Source of the DNA: CF-167 sp963695195
GTDB lineage: Bacteria; Chloroflexota; Limnocylindria; QHBO01
Reading direction: 5' to 3'
NCBI GenBank assembly: GCA_963695195.1
Contig: CAVOGE010000007.1
Location: 744,001 to 808,000 of the forward strand
DNA: 64,000 nucleotides
Shown here: in pieces, positions 24,206 to 32,141 of the stretch
Layout: every line of letters begins with the position of its first letter
Numbering within the stretch: the first letter of the stretch is position 1
Notes under the pieces: model-generated
Told to the model about the DNA's origin: nothing
The model's input: the letters and a program-made list of their open reading frames with translations, nothing else
Databases searched by the model: none
Translations under genes and position numbers: made by a program

Positions 24206-25099
24206 ATGCGCTTCATCCGCTTCGTGGCCTTCTCGATCGTGCGGGCATGGCAGGGTTTCTGGCGCAACGCGATGATGAGCCTCGCCGCCACGGCGACGGT
24301 GGTGCTGATGCTCGTCCTCCTGTCGGGCCTGTTCATCGTGCTCGGCGGGCTGAACAGCGGCCTGGAGTTCATCGAGAGCAAGGTTGGCGTCACCGCCAGG
24401 CTGCGCGACCAGCTGCCGGACGCAGAGCTCCAGCCGCTCATCGCCGATGTGCGGACGCTGGACGGCGTCGCCGGGGTCGATTACATCAGTCCCGAGGTGG
24501 CGATGGACCGACTCCGCGACGCCTATCGGGAGCAGGGCCAGGTGCTCGACCTGGGAGGGGCCGAGATCACGCTCTATGCGAGCCTGGAGATATCGCTGGA
24601 TGAACCGAGCTTCGCCGAAGGGGTCGGCACCGCGCTCACCGGACGGCCCGAGATCGAGCGCATCACGACCAGGCAGGTCGACTACGAGAAGCTGCTCGGC
24701 ATCATCGGCGTCATTCGCACGGCCGGGATCGCCGCGCTCGGCCTGGTCGGGCTCACCGTCCTGTTCATGATCGTGAACATGATCCGCATCGCGGTCTACA
24801 GCCGGTCGAGCGAGATCGAGATCATGCGCCTCGTCGGCGCCAGCGACTCGTTCATCCGCTGGCCGTTCATCTTCGAAGGGATCCTGTGCGGGCTGCTTGG
24901 GGCGGTGATCACGATCCTTCTCGTCGCCGTGGCGTGGGACCCGATCCAGCCGATCATGGTGCGCGTCTTCCAGATGCCAACTGCGGTGAGCAGCCAGTTC
25001 CTGGCGGTTCTATCTGCCGTCATCCTGGGCGTCGGGCTGGGGGTGGGGGCGATCGGCAGCTGGATCAGCGTTCGCTCCAACCTCTCGGCCGCCGGCTGA
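24206..25099 (+). CDS. ftsX: Cell-division protein FtsX
   Basis: A 297-residue permease-like protein with four membrane segments: one near residue 30, then an extracytoplasmic domain of about 110 residues that recruits hydrolase regulators, and three segments in the C-terminal half containing the FtsX block IRIAVYSRSSEIEIMRLVGAS. It does not transport a known substrate. It is the last gene of prfB-ftsE-ftsX; the following ctpA gene has its own promoter and could encode a periplasmic partner (inference). Confidence 0.95.
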   Translation: MRFIRFVAFSIVRAWQGFWRNAMMSLAATATVVLMLVLLSGLFIVLGGLNSGLEFIESKVGVTARLRDQLPDAELQPLIADVRTLDGVAGVDYISPEVAMDRLRDAYREQGQVLDLGGAEITLYASLEISLDEPSFAEGVGTALTGRPEIERITTRQVDYEKLLGIIGVIRTAGIAALGLVGLTVLFMIVNMIRIAVYSRSSEIEIMRLVGASDSFIRWPFIFEGILCGLLGAVITILLVAVAWDPIQPIMVRVFQMPTAVSSQFLAVLSAVILGVGLGVGAIGSWISVRSNLSAAG

Positions 25100-25179
25100 G
25101 CGGCTCCGGACGCCGTCACGGCCCGGACCGGTAAGCGAAACGTAATGAGGCGATAACCGGGCCACCGTGAGGCCAGTGC

Positions 25180-25185
25180 TACACT
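25180..25185 (+). promoter_or_regulatory. -10 box of the S41 protease gene, leaderless type
   Basis: TACACT ends exactly 10 nt before the ATG, as at secA, and the spacer (CCGGCCTCCC) is nearly the same sequence with no ribosome site. Confidence 0.5.
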
Positions 25186-25195
25186 CCGGCCTCCC

Positions 25196-26593
25196 ATGTC
25201 CGAGCAGCCTGCGACGCACCCCGTCCCGGACCGGTCCGGTGACGCTCCCGCTGCGCCAGATCCGGTCACCGCTGGCCTCGGGCCAGAGGCCGCGCGCCTC
25301 CTTCCGACTTCCCCTCCTTCGCGCGCGAACGACCGCGGTGACCGGGGCTCGCCGATCGCCTGGGTCGTCTCGCTGGTGCTGGCCAGCATGGTCGGTGCGC
25401 TGCTGTTCGCGGGCGGATACCTGGCCGCCGGCGCCGGAGATCGCGGCAGCGGCTGCGCGGCGCCGACCGAGGCCTTTGCCGCGCTCTGCGAGGCGTACGA
25501 GAAGCTGCAGAACCAGTTCGTTGATCGGCTGGACGACAAGACGCTGGTCGAGGGCGCCCTCAAGGGGATGTTCGAATACGGCGTCAAGGATCCGTTCAGT
25601 GGCTACATGACGCCGGAGGAGTACCAGCGCGCGCTCGGCTCGCTCTCCGGAAAGTTCAGCGGGATCGGCGCCGAGATGTCGGTGAAGAACCTGGAGAATC
25701 CCGACGACCTGGCTGCCTGTAGCCAGCTGTCGGAAATCTGCGCCCTGGTGATCGTGGCTCCGCTCGCGGACTCACCCGCCGAGGCGGCCGGCGTCCAATC
25801 TGGCGACATTGTGATCGCGGTGGATGGTGAGAGCGTCAATGGCTCCACCATGCAGGACCAGGTCGGCAAGGTCCGCGGCGAGGTGGGGACCGACGTGACG
25901 CTCACCCTGCGCCGCGGAGACGTGACGCTCGACGTGACGATCACCCGCGCCGAGATCGTCCAGCGCGAGGTCACCAGCCGCATGATCGAGAGCCGGATCG
26001 GCTATGTCGCGCTGCACGGCTTCAGTCCGGACAGCCCGGAGCAGTTCCGCGAGGCGCTCCAGGGGCTCCTCGATGGGGGGGCGACGAGCTTCATCTTCGA
26101 CCTGCGCGACAACCCGGGGGGATACATCGACGCGGCCAACGAGATCGCGTCGGAGTTCATCGGGTCCGGATTGATCTTCACCCAGGAGTCGTCAGGCGAC
26201 CAGGTCAAGCGCTGGGAGGCGACGGGGAACGGCCTGCTGATCGACCAATCGATCGAGGTCGTGGTGCTCGTGAACAACGGCAGCGCCTCGGCATCCGAGA
26301 TCGTGTCGGCGGCGCTCCAGGACCGCGGCCGCGCCATGGTCATCGGCCAGCCGACATATGGCAAGAACACCGTCCAGGTGTGGGCGCCGCTCGAGAACGA
26401 CGGTGGCGTGCGGATCACCATCTCGCGCTGGTTCACCCCCGATCACCGGTCCGTCGCGCCCGACGGAGTGCAGCCGGACATCGCTGTGGAGATTCCCGAC
26501 GGCACCCCGCCCGAGACCGACCTGATCCTCGACCGGGCTGTCCTGGAGCTGAGCGCCCCGACCGCGGGGCTGCTGGCCGAGATCGCCGCCTGA
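25196..26593 (+). CDS. S41 carboxy-terminal processing peptidase (CtpA-like)
   Basis: A 465-residue secreted or membrane-anchored serine protease. Residues 1-45 are a disordered cytoplasmic stretch, followed by a membrane segment (VVSLVLASMVGALLFAGGYL). A PDZ domain (residues about 150-235, with PAEAAGVQSGDIVIAVDG) precedes the catalytic core; the nucleophile Ser is in NNGSASASEIVSAAL and the general-base Lys in GQPTYGKNTVQ. It could trim envelope proteins or hydrolases. Start ATG 25196 lies 10 nt after a -10 box. It ends 45 nt before an independent small-transcript promoter. Confidence 0.92.
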   Translation: MSEQPATHPVPDRSGDAPAAPDPVTAGLGPEAARLLPTSPPSRANDRGDRGSPIAWVVSLVLASMVGALLFAGGYLAAGAGDRGSGCAAPTEAFAALCEAYEKLQNQFVDRLDDKTLVEGALKGMFEYGVKDPFSGYMTPEEYQRALGSLSGKFSGIGAEMSVKNLENPDDLAACSQLSEICALVIVAPLADSPAEAAGVQSGDIVIAVDGESVNGSTMQDQVGKVRGEVGTDVTLTLRRGDVTLDVTITRAEIVQREVTSRMIESRIGYVALHGFSPDSPEQFREALQGLLDGGATSFIFDLRDNPGGYIDAANEIASEFIGSGLIFTQESSGDQVKRWEATGNGLLIDQSIEVVVLVNNGSASASEIVSAALQDRGRAMVIGQPTYGKNTVQVWAPLENDGGVRITISRWFTPDHRSVAPDGVQPDIAVEIPDGTPPETDLILDRAVLELSAPTAGLLAEIAA

Positions 26594-26614
26594 GCCCATG
26601 TCCGCGCTTGGTCA

Positions 26615-26643
26615 TTGCGCGGCCGCCTACCGGCTGGTAGCAT
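26615..26643 (+). promoter_or_regulatory. Promoter of the short leader upstream of smpB
   Basis: TTGCGC (26615-26620), 17-bp spacer, TAGCAT (26638-26643). The predicted transcript starts near 26650, just before a perfect Shine-Dalgarno. Confidence 0.5.
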
Positions 26644-26671
26644 CCCGCCCAACGAAAGGAGGTGGTGTGCA

Positions 26672-26713
26672 GTGAGCAGTTCCTGTCACGCCACCACCGA
26701 GGCGCTGCGCTAG
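26672..26713 (+). CDS. 13-codon leader peptide candidate
   Basis: A GTG-initiated frame encodes MSSSCHATTEALR and ends at TAG. It has the best ribosome site in the window, AAAGGAGGT (26655-26663), with 9 nt between GGAGG and GTG. The SD-proximal GGTGGTG (26661-26667) is fully complementary to CACCACC (26692-26698) inside the frame, so the ribosome site can be sequestered, and an intrinsic terminator follows 27 nt after the stop. This layout suggests a regulatory leader peptide and not a functional product. No homologue is known to me. A longer frame from GTG 26667 that reads into smpB is less likely because the terminator interrupts it. Confidence 0.5.
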   Translation: MSSSCHATTEALR

Positions 26714-26739
26714 CACGACCTCGCGTGGTTGCGACGGAG

Positions 26740-26770
26740 GAGCCGGCCGATACGGCCGGCTCTTTCCTTT
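26740..26770 (+). terminator. Intrinsic terminator before smpB
   Basis: GAGCCGGCC and GGCCGGCTC form a perfect 9-bp stem with a 5-nt loop, followed by TTTCCTTT. It closes the short leader transcript, or acts as an attenuator for smpB. Confidence 0.75.
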
Positions 26771-26826
26771 CCCCCCGAAGCCCCGACGCCACCGGCGTCC
26801 CACTAGGATTGACCCGAGCCAGACCG

Positions 26827-27285
26827 ATGCCCGACAAGACCGTCGCCGTCAACCGCCGCGCGCACTTCCAGTACGCCGTCGAGGAGACCCTCGAGGCGGG
26901 CATCGTGCTGACCGGGACCGAGATCAAATCGATACGTGCCGGTCGCGCCAACCTGGCCGAGGCGTACGCGCGGATCGATCACGGAGAGGCCTGGCTGATC
27001 GGCGCCCACATCGCCCCGTACGAACAGGGGAACCGGAACAACCATGAGCCGACGCGGGTCCGCAAGCTGTTGCTGCACCGCGACCAGATCGCCGAGCTGC
27101 TGGGGCGTACCAAGGCCAAGGGCTTCACCCTCGTCCCACTGAAGCTCTACATCAGGGGTGGGTTGGCGAAACTGGAGCTGGGGATCGCCAAGGGAAAGCA
27201 GACGCACGACAAGCGGCGAGTCATCGCCGAGCGGGACGCCCGCCGTAACCTGGAACGCACGACCAAGGAGCGGATCAAGCTCTAG
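26827..27285 (+). CDS. smpB: SsrA-binding protein SmpB
   Basis: SmpB delivers tmRNA to stalled ribosomes for trans-translation. The 152-residue protein has the OB-fold blocks NRRAHFQYAVEETLEAGIVL and GTEIKSIRAGRANLAEAYA, the EPTRVRKLLLHR strand and a basic C-terminal tail (KGKQTHDKRRVIAERD) that occupies the empty mRNA channel. ATG 26827 gives the normal N-terminus. A TAGGAT box (26804-26809) lies 17 nt upstream without a ribosome site, so the gene may be nearly leaderless. The tmRNA gene follows after 54 bp. Confidence 0.97.
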   Translation: MPDKTVAVNRRAHFQYAVEETLEAGIVLTGTEIKSIRAGRANLAEAYARIDHGEAWLIGAHIAPYEQGNRNNHEPTRVRKLLLHRDQIAELLGRTKAKGFTLVPLKLYIRGGLAKLELGIAKGKQTHDKRRVIAERDARRNLERTTKERIKL

Positions 27286-27314
27286 CGGCTCGAGGGGGCC
27301 TGGCGGGCGCGTGC

Positions 27315-27320
27315 TACCAT
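27315..27320 (+). promoter_or_regulatory. -10 box of the tmRNA gene
   Basis: TACCAT, preceded by TGC, lies 20 bp before the mature tmRNA 5' end. Confidence 0.4.
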
Positions 27321-27339
27321 TGGCCGGTTATCGGTCCGT

Positions 27340-27704
27340 GGGGATGTCAGGTTTCGACAGGGCTCAGGGACCGGGAACTGCAGGTCGAGGTCGCCCGCAG
27401 GTCCTCGTTAAACCGCGGGCAAGCCAGTAACTGGCACTAACAGTTACGCTCTCGCCGCCTAACTAGCGTCGAGCGTCAACACGGCCCTCTCTCGCCGGGC
27501 CGTGAAGGCGTCAAAAGGCGGGATGCGGCGTCGCCGACTCCGGTGAGCGACGTCAAAGGGGCCGCAAGGCCTGCCGGATAGCACGCGGAGCACCCCGCCG
27601 GTCGGGGGCCCGCAAGCGAAGCGCAAATTGGCCGGAAATACCTGTAGTACGTTCCCGGCGACTCGGTTCTGGACGGGGAGTTCGATTCTCCCCCATCTCC
27701 ACCA
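27340..27704 (+). ncRNA. ssrA: Transfer-messenger RNA
   Basis: The 365-nt RNA starts GGGGATGTCAGGTTTCGACA and ends with a T-arm (GGTTCTGG through GTTCGATTC) and CATCTCCACCA, the acceptor strand pairing with GGGGATG; CCA is encoded. The tag frame ends ACT AAC AGT TAC GCT CTC GCC GCC TAA (stop 27460-27462), giving a degradation tag ending TNSYALAA; the resume codon is probably ACT at 27430 or nearby. Pseudoknot-like complementary segments follow the tag, for example GGCCCTCTCTCGCCGGGCC. smpB is adjacent. Confidence 0.95.
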
Positions 27705-27808
27705 AACAGACGACCATGCGCCCGCGCTGTGGGTGGTGGGGCTTCCCCCCCATGCTACGGTTACCCTCGGCTCACGGCGGGGGAACCAGCGTGGAGGACG
27801 GAGGACCG

Positions 27809-28219
27809 ATGGACTTCTCGAAGCTAACCTCGTTCGACCGAACGGCGGCATTCGCCGGGATTGCGGTGGTCGTCTCGGGAATCGTCGCCAACATCATGAG
27901 CGACTGGGGCGACCTCTACTGGCTTGCCATCATTGCCGCGGCACTGACCGTGATCCTGGTCTTCCTGCCGCAGATCGCTCCGAACACGAAGGCTCCAGGC
28001 TCGAAAGGGAGCCTCCTGCTGCTGCTCGGCGGCATCGCCGGCGCCGCAGCGGTGCTCTACGCCCTCCAGTGGATGGGCTACATCACCAAGTACATCGCCG
28101 ACGTTGACACCATCCTGTTCCTTGTCGGTCTCGTCGGGTCGGTAATGCTTGCCCTGAACGGATGGCGGGCGTTCCAGGCCGAGGGTGGCAAGTTCCAGCT
28201 CGGCGGCGGCAAGCAATGA
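27809..28219 (+). CDS. Four-TM membrane protein, first of a tandem paralogous pair
   Basis: An unrecognised 136-residue protein with four hydrophobic segments. It begins MDFSKL, has the loop LPQIAPNTKAPGSKGSL between segments 2 and 3, and ends WRAFQAEGGKFQLGGGKQ. All three blocks recur in the next gene, so the two arose by duplication. A GGAGGACGGAGG ribosome site precedes ATG 27809, and TGCTACGGT at 27753-27761 may be an extended -10. The last residues are Gly-rich. No catalytic motif is visible; a structural or channel-like membrane role is speculation. Confidence 0.6.
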   Translation: MDFSKLTSFDRTAAFAGIAVVVSGIVANIMSDWGDLYWLAIIAAALTVILVFLPQIAPNTKAPGSKGSLLLLLGGIAGAAAVLYALQWMGYITKYIADVDTILFLVGLVGSVMLALNGWRAFQAEGGKFQLGGGKQ

Positions 28220-28409
28220 AGCCCGCCCGCAAGGGCTGACGCGGCTCCGGGGCTTCGGCGTCTCGGCATCGACAGTGCGCGGCCGACGGCCGATTGGTGT
28301 GGCCGTCTGCCTATGAAGCCGCCGCTCCCTGTGCTAAGGTGCCGGCCAAGCGGCACGCCCATGGCGCTCCACGCATCGTCGCCGCGTTGAAATCGGAGGC
28401 AAGCCTTAC

Positions 28410-28928
28410 ATGGACTTCTCCAAGCTCGGCAAGAACGAGAAGCTGGCGAGCATCGGGGCGGTTGTCGCCATCGTCGGCGGGTTGGTCGGCGGTATTGGGG
28501 GTGGTGGGCTCGGTTTGCTGACCGCGATCCTCATGCTCGTGATCGTCTTCCTGCCGCAGTTCTCGCCACAAACGAAGCTCCCCGGATCAAAGGGGAGCCT
28601 GATGCTGCTGGTTGGCGGTGGCGCCGGCATCGGTGCGCTGCTAGCGCTCCTCGCCTGGCTCCCGTACCTCTCCATTCTCGGCTCGTACTTCTTCGGATAC
28701 CTGGCGAGCATCGTCGGCGGACTGCTGATGGGCTGGGCCGGCTGGAGCGAGTTCCAGGCTGAGGGCGGCAAGTTCAACATCGGGATGGCGAGCACGCCTC
28801 CCGCCGCTCCCCCGGCACCGATGGCACCTCCCGCCGCTCCCCCGGCACCGATGGCTCAGCCGATGGCTCAGCCGATGGCCGATCCAATGGCGGACGATGG
28901 CGGTTCCGATGAGGAACCGGCGAGCTAG
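28410..28928 (+). CDS. Four-TM membrane protein with Pro/Ala/Met tail, second paralogue
   Basis: A 172-residue paralogue of the preceding gene, sharing MDFSKL, LPQFSPQTKLPGSKGSL and FQAEGGKF. It differs by a Gly-rich first membrane segment (VGGLVGGIGGGGLGLL) and by a 50-residue C-terminal tail of APPAPM and AQPM repeats ending in acidic DDGGSDEEPAS. The tail is encoded by 30-bp and 12-bp DNA repeats and is probably disordered. Upstream TGCTAAGGT (28331-28339) resembles the -10 of the paralogue. Function unknown. Confidence 0.6.
   Translation: MDFSKLGKNEKLASIGAVVAIVGGLVGGIGGGGLGLLTAILMLVIVFLPQFSPQTKLPGSKGSLMLLVGGGAGIGALLALLAWLPYLSILGSYFFGYLASIVGGLLMGWAGWSEFQAEGGKFNIGMASTPPAAPPAPMAPPAAPPAPMAQPMAQPMADPMADDGGSDEEPAS
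28797..28880 (+). repeat. 30-bp and 12-bp tandem repeats in the tail of the second membrane paralogue
   Basis: A 30-bp unit (PPAAPPAPMA) is present twice from 28797, followed by two copies of the 12-bp CAGCCGATGGCT unit. All keep the frame. Confidence 0.8.
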
Positions 28929-28936
28929 CTTCCGCG

Positions 28937-28961
28937 CCGGCTCACCCGGCACCTGAGCCGG
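28937..28961. terminator. Hairpin between convergent genes
   Basis: CCGGCTCA pairs with TGAGCCGG around a 9-nt loop, spanning the ends of two convergent genes. There is no U-tract on either strand, so termination is only inferred. Confidence 0.35.
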
Positions 28962-29418
28962 GCGTCACCAGGGCCTGGTACGCACCCAGGAGCAGGTCGA
29001 CCGGGTCGGCCTGCTCCTTTGCTTCCGGCCGCACGCTGCCGGCGTAGGCGTTCAGCAGGTTCACCACCGCATCGCTCGCAAGACCGTCATCGATGGCATC
29101 CACCGCCTCGTGCGCGCGCTCGACCACCCGCGGTTCCGTCTCGGTCGCGGCGAGCCAGCCGAGCAGCCCCGCCAGGTCGGCCTGGGTCGCCTCCAGCAAG
29201 ACAGGCGGATCCAGGAGCAGGTCCGCGAAGTGAGCCGCGGCCGCAGCGATCAGCAGCACGCGCCCGGTAGCGCTCGCGGTGGCCGGCCATGTGCGAACCG
29301 TTCCGTCCGCGTCGCCGAAGACGAGCTCCCAACCGGACGCGCCGCGGCGTGCCCCCACCCAGGGGCCTTCGGACGACAGCCGTCCGAAGGCGCTGACCGA
29401 ATGGGCCGAGTCGGCCAT
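28942..29418 (-). CDS. Uncharacterised protein downstream of jag
   Basis: I do not recognise this 158-residue protein. It is rich in Ala, acidic overall, and predicted mostly helical; residues 50-70 (GRVLLIAAAAAHFADLLL) are hydrophobic but interrupted and could be a buried helix more than a membrane span. It starts 8 nt after the jag stop and so is the last gene of the rpmH-rnpA-yidD-yidC-jag operon. No ribosome site precedes ATG 29418. Position often holds a tRNA-modification gene such as mnmE, but nothing in this sequence resembles it. Confidence 0.55.
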   Translation of the reverse strand: MADSAHSVSAFGRLSSEGPWVGARRGASGWELVFGDADGTVRTWPATASATGRVLLIAAAAAHFADLLLDPPVLLEATQADLAGLLGWLAATETEPRVVERAHEAVDAIDDGLASDAVVNLLNAYAGSVRPEAKEQADPVDLLLGAYQALVTPGSGAG

Positions 29419-29426
29419 GGGGGGAG

Positions 29427-30440
29427 CTAGGACTCCACCTTTCCGGCGGGCAGGATGACGATCCGGCGTCCCGGCTCAACGCCGACGCTCTGGGTGCGCA
29501 CCTTCGGGTTCTCGACGAGCGCCATGTGCACGATGCGGCGCTCGATCGCCGGCATTGCCTCGAGTTGAATGATCTTGCCGGTCTGGATCACTCGCTTGGC
29601 GGCCCGCTCGGCCACGTCGCGAAGCTGCTCCTCGCGGCGCGTGCGGTACCCCTCGACATCCACGGCGATGCGGTTGTACTCGCCCTCGCGCTTGGCCACG
29701 ATCAGGTTGACGATGTGCTGCAGGCTGGCCAGCTTCTCGCCGCGGCGACCGATCAGGACACCCAGGTCGGAGCCCCGCACGTTCAGCCGGGCGGTCTCGC
29801 CGCCGGTCGCGATCTCGACGTCGCCAGGGACATCCATCAGGCGCAGAAGCTCTTCGAGGACCGTCTTCGCCTGTTCGACCGCGCTTCGCTCCTTGTCCGT
29901 CAACTCCTCCAGGGGCTTCCCGGGGATGAACGGGGCCGGTTCACGCTGTGGGCGGTCGCCCTGGTCGGGGCGTGGTTCGCGTGGCGGACGATCGCCGCGA
30001 TCACGATGGGGGCGCTCGGAGCGGCCGCTGCGCGCGGGACGATCGCCCCGCCCGGACCCGCCACGACCGCCGCGAGCATATCCATCGTCGCTCCGCGCAG
30101 AATCGGGGGGCGGTGGCACGTCGCTGGGCGCATCGCTCGGCGTCGCCGGGGCAACGGCGACCGCCTCCTCGACGACCTCAGCGGGTGTGGCGGGGGCGCT
30201 CGCCTCGCTGCGCGGTTCGGCTGCCTGCGGAGCTTCAGGGGCACGCACCGTCTTTGCTGCGGCCACGGCCGACTTGGGGGCCGCCAGGATGCGCGCCTCC
30301 TCGCCGCCGACGCCCAGGATGCCACGGCTGCCCTGCGCCAGGATCTCGATGTCGAGGTCGCTCAGGTCCGCGCTGAACTCCTTCATCGCGGAACGGATCG
30401 CCTCCTCGACGTTCTTGCCGTTGAATTCGCGGAATGTCAT
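29427..30440 (-). CDS. jag: RNA-binding protein Jag/KhpB
   Basis: A 337-residue protein of the Jag/KhpB family, an RNA-binding partner in cell elongation control. The N-terminal Jag domain (REFNGKNVEEAIRSAMKEF) is followed by a long low-complexity linker of about 120 residues, Ala/Pro-rich then Arg/Gly/Asp-rich (RGGSGRGDRPARSGRSERPH), and then KH (LGVLIGRRGEKLASLQHIVN) and R3H (MPAIERRIVHMALVENP) domains. ATG 30440 overlaps the yidC stop. The linker is much longer than in most homologues and RGG-like. Confidence 0.93.
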   Translation of the reverse strand: MTFREFNGKNVEEAIRSAMKEFSADLSDLDIEILAQGSRGILGVGGEEARILAAPKSAVAAAKTVRAPEAPQAAEPRSEASAPATPAEVVEEAVAVAPATPSDAPSDVPPPPDSARSDDGYARGGRGGSGRGDRPARSGRSERPHRDRGDRPPREPRPDQGDRPQREPAPFIPGKPLEELTDKERSAVEQAKTVLEELLRLMDVPGDVEIATGGETARLNVRGSDLGVLIGRRGEKLASLQHIVNLIVAKREGEYNRIAVDVEGYRTRREEQLRDVAERAAKRVIQTGKIIQLEAMPAIERRIVHMALVENPKVRTQSVGVEPGRRIVILPAGKVES

Positions 30441-31570
30441 CGCTTTCGGCCTCGTCGCTTCTTCTTGCCGCCGGGGCGCTGGCCGGGCCGCGTGGCGCCG
30501 GGTGCCCCAGGGCGGGGGGTGGAGGGCTGCCGGGTCTCGTTCTTCGCGTCGCCGCCTTCCGCACCCTCGCGGCGCGGGGGCGCCGCCAGTAGCGTGCCTT
30601 CCGGCACGGGCGCGAAGCGCGGGTGCCATCCGAAGAGCGGGAAGAGGTTGCCGAAGCCCATGATCGTGTACTGCTGGACGATGAGATAGGCGGTGTAGAC
30701 GACCCAGTAGAGGATCAGTCCGCTCGGGAAGAGGCCGCCCCACCAGATCGTCAACAGCGGGAAGAGATAGGTCATCGTGTTCGTCGTGGACGACGTTGGG
30801 TCGCCCTCGATCGGCTTGGGGCTGGTCATGCGCACCTGCACGAACTGCAGGATCGCCGCGGCGACGGCCAGCCCGGAGAGGGCGAAGCCGCCCAGGCTCA
30901 CGGAGAAGACGTGATCGATCTGGGCGAGGTCCAGTCCGAACAGCCACGTCACCGAGGTCTGCACCGGCTCGGAGAGCTTCAGCGGGTCGATCAGCTGGCA
31001 GTTGAGGGGCAGGAAGTGGCTGAACTCGCCGTTGAAGGCAGGGAGGTCACACACGCCGGCGATCGGGGCCCGGAACTGTGTCGTCGAGCCGGCAAGCGCC
31101 GTGATGCCCGGCACAGCGTCCTGCAGCTTGCTGAAGGCGTCGGATGCCGCCTGTTCGGCAGTGATGGTCACCACGTTTGAGGCACGGATGAGGGCCTGGT
31201 AGAGGGCGAACAGGAGGGGCAGCTGGATCAGGAGCGGGAGGCACCCGGCCGCCGGGTTGACGCCGTGCTCCCGATAGAGAACCTGCGTCTCCTCGGCGAT
31301 CTTGGTGCGGTTGCCCTTGTGCTTGCGCTGCACCTCACGGATGAGCGGCGCCATCCGCTGCGCCTCACGCTGCGACCGGATCTGCCGCACGAAGAGCGGC
31401 GCGAGGATGGTGCGGATGACGATGGTGAAGACGATGATCGCCAGCGCGAAATCGCTGAAGATCAGGTGGTAGAAGCCGATCAGCAGGTTGAAGAGGGGGA
31501 GGAAGAAGAGATCCCATGGCGGCGTGAAGTGCTCGACCCCCAGGAAGCCGGCGCCGATGATTGGGCTCAA
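30437..31570 (-). CDS. yidC: Membrane protein insertase YidC
   Basis: A 377-residue Oxa1/YidC-family insertase of the short (no large periplasmic domain) type, but with an enlarged loop between the second and third core helices (about residues 145-215). The conserved hydrophilic-groove Arg is in IVIRTILAPLFVRQ, and the cytoplasmic coiled region REAQRMAPLIREVQRKHKGN follows. The C-terminal 60 residues are basic and Pro/Gly-rich (GKKKRRGRKR), as in ribosome-binding YidC2 proteins. It starts with TTG at 31570. It sits in the standard rnpA-yidD-yidC-jag order. Confidence 0.95.
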   Translation of the reverse strand: MSPIIGAGFLGVEHFTPPWDLFFLPLFNLLIGFYHLIFSDFALAIIVFTIVIRTILAPLFVRQIRSQREAQRMAPLIREVQRKHKGNRTKIAEETQVLYREHGVNPAAGCLPLLIQLPLLFALYQALIRASNVVTITAEQAASDAFSKLQDAVPGITALAGSTTQFRAPIAGVCDLPAFNGEFSHFLPLNCQLIDPLKLSEPVQTSVTWLFGLDLAQIDHVFSVSLGGFALSGLAVAAAILQFVQVRMTSPKPIEGDPTSSTTNTMTYLFPLLTIWWGGLFPSGLILYWVVYTAYLIVQQYTIMGFGNLFPLFGWHPRFAPVPEGTLLAAPPRREGAEGGDAKNETRQPSTPRPGAPGATRPGQRPGGKKKRRGRKR

Positions 31571-31585
31571 GGTGTGCGGATCTCC

Positions 31586-31792
31586 CTAGCGAACCGGATC
31601 ATGGCCGCCAGGATGGAGCGGATGGCAGCGCCCGATGCGCTTGGCGCCCATCCAGCTCCCCTTCAGCAGCCCATAGCGCTCGATGGCGGTGTAGGTGTAC
31701 TGCGAGCAGCTCGGCGTGTAGCGGCATGACGGCGGCATCCACGCGAAGAGCCGCTGGTATGCCCTGATCAATCCCAGGCCGATCATTCTCAT
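31586..31792 (-). CDS. yidD: Membrane protein insertion efficiency factor YidD
   Basis: A 68-residue YidD with the invariant block CRYTPSCSQYTYTAIERYG and the C-terminal GRCHPLHPGG, including the three conserved cysteines. It helps YidC-dependent insertion at the membrane. The ATG overlaps the rnpA stop by 4 nt. Confidence 0.96.
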   Translation of the reverse strand: MRMIGLGLIRAYQRLFAWMPPSCRYTPSCSQYTYTAIERYGLLKGSWMGAKRIGRCHPLHPGGHDPVR

Positions 31793-32124
31793 CCACGAAT
31801 CCCCGATCGCTCCACGAGCGACCGAACTGCCTCCCTGAGCTCGTCATGGCTCACCCTTGCGGCCTCCGGTCGGGCGACCACGAGGAGGTCCCAGCCCGAT
31901 CCGAGGGTGCCGATCTGCTCCCGTAGCACCTGCCGCAGCCGGCGCCTCACCAGATTGCGCTGAACTGCGCCGCCGAGAGATCGCGGGGTGCTGAGCCCGA
32001 CCCTTGTCGCCGAGCCGCCGGTCCGCAGCGAGCGGAGGACCAGCAGCCGGTTCGAGCGGGCAGTGCCCTGGCGACTGAGGGCGTCGAAATCCGCCTTGCG
32101 CCGCAGCATGACAAGGGGCGGCAC
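31789..32124 (-). CDS. rnpA: Ribonuclease P protein component
   Basis: The protein subunit of RNase P, which matures tRNA 5' ends. The RNR motif region AVQRNLVRRRLRQVLRE is intact, preceded by VGLSTPRSLGG. GTG 32124 gives 111 residues; ATG 32109 (MLRRKADFDAL) is an equally good start and matches the family N-terminus more closely. It follows rpmH by 17 nt. Confidence 0.95.
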   Translation of the reverse strand: MPPLVMLRRKADFDALSRQGTARSNRLLVLRSLRTGGSATRVGLSTPRSLGGAVQRNLVRRRLRQVLREQIGTLGSGWDLLVVARPEAARVSHDELREAVRSLVERSGIRG

Positions 32125-32141
32125 GGCGGGTCTCGTCGCCG

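Noticed and set aside
26662..26826. N-terminal extension of smpB
   Set aside because: It reads through a perfect terminator hairpin, and the family N-terminus begins at ATG 26827.
29441..30947. jag start at 30947
   Set aside because: The extra 169 codons lie within yidC in another frame; the Jag domain begins at ATG 30440.
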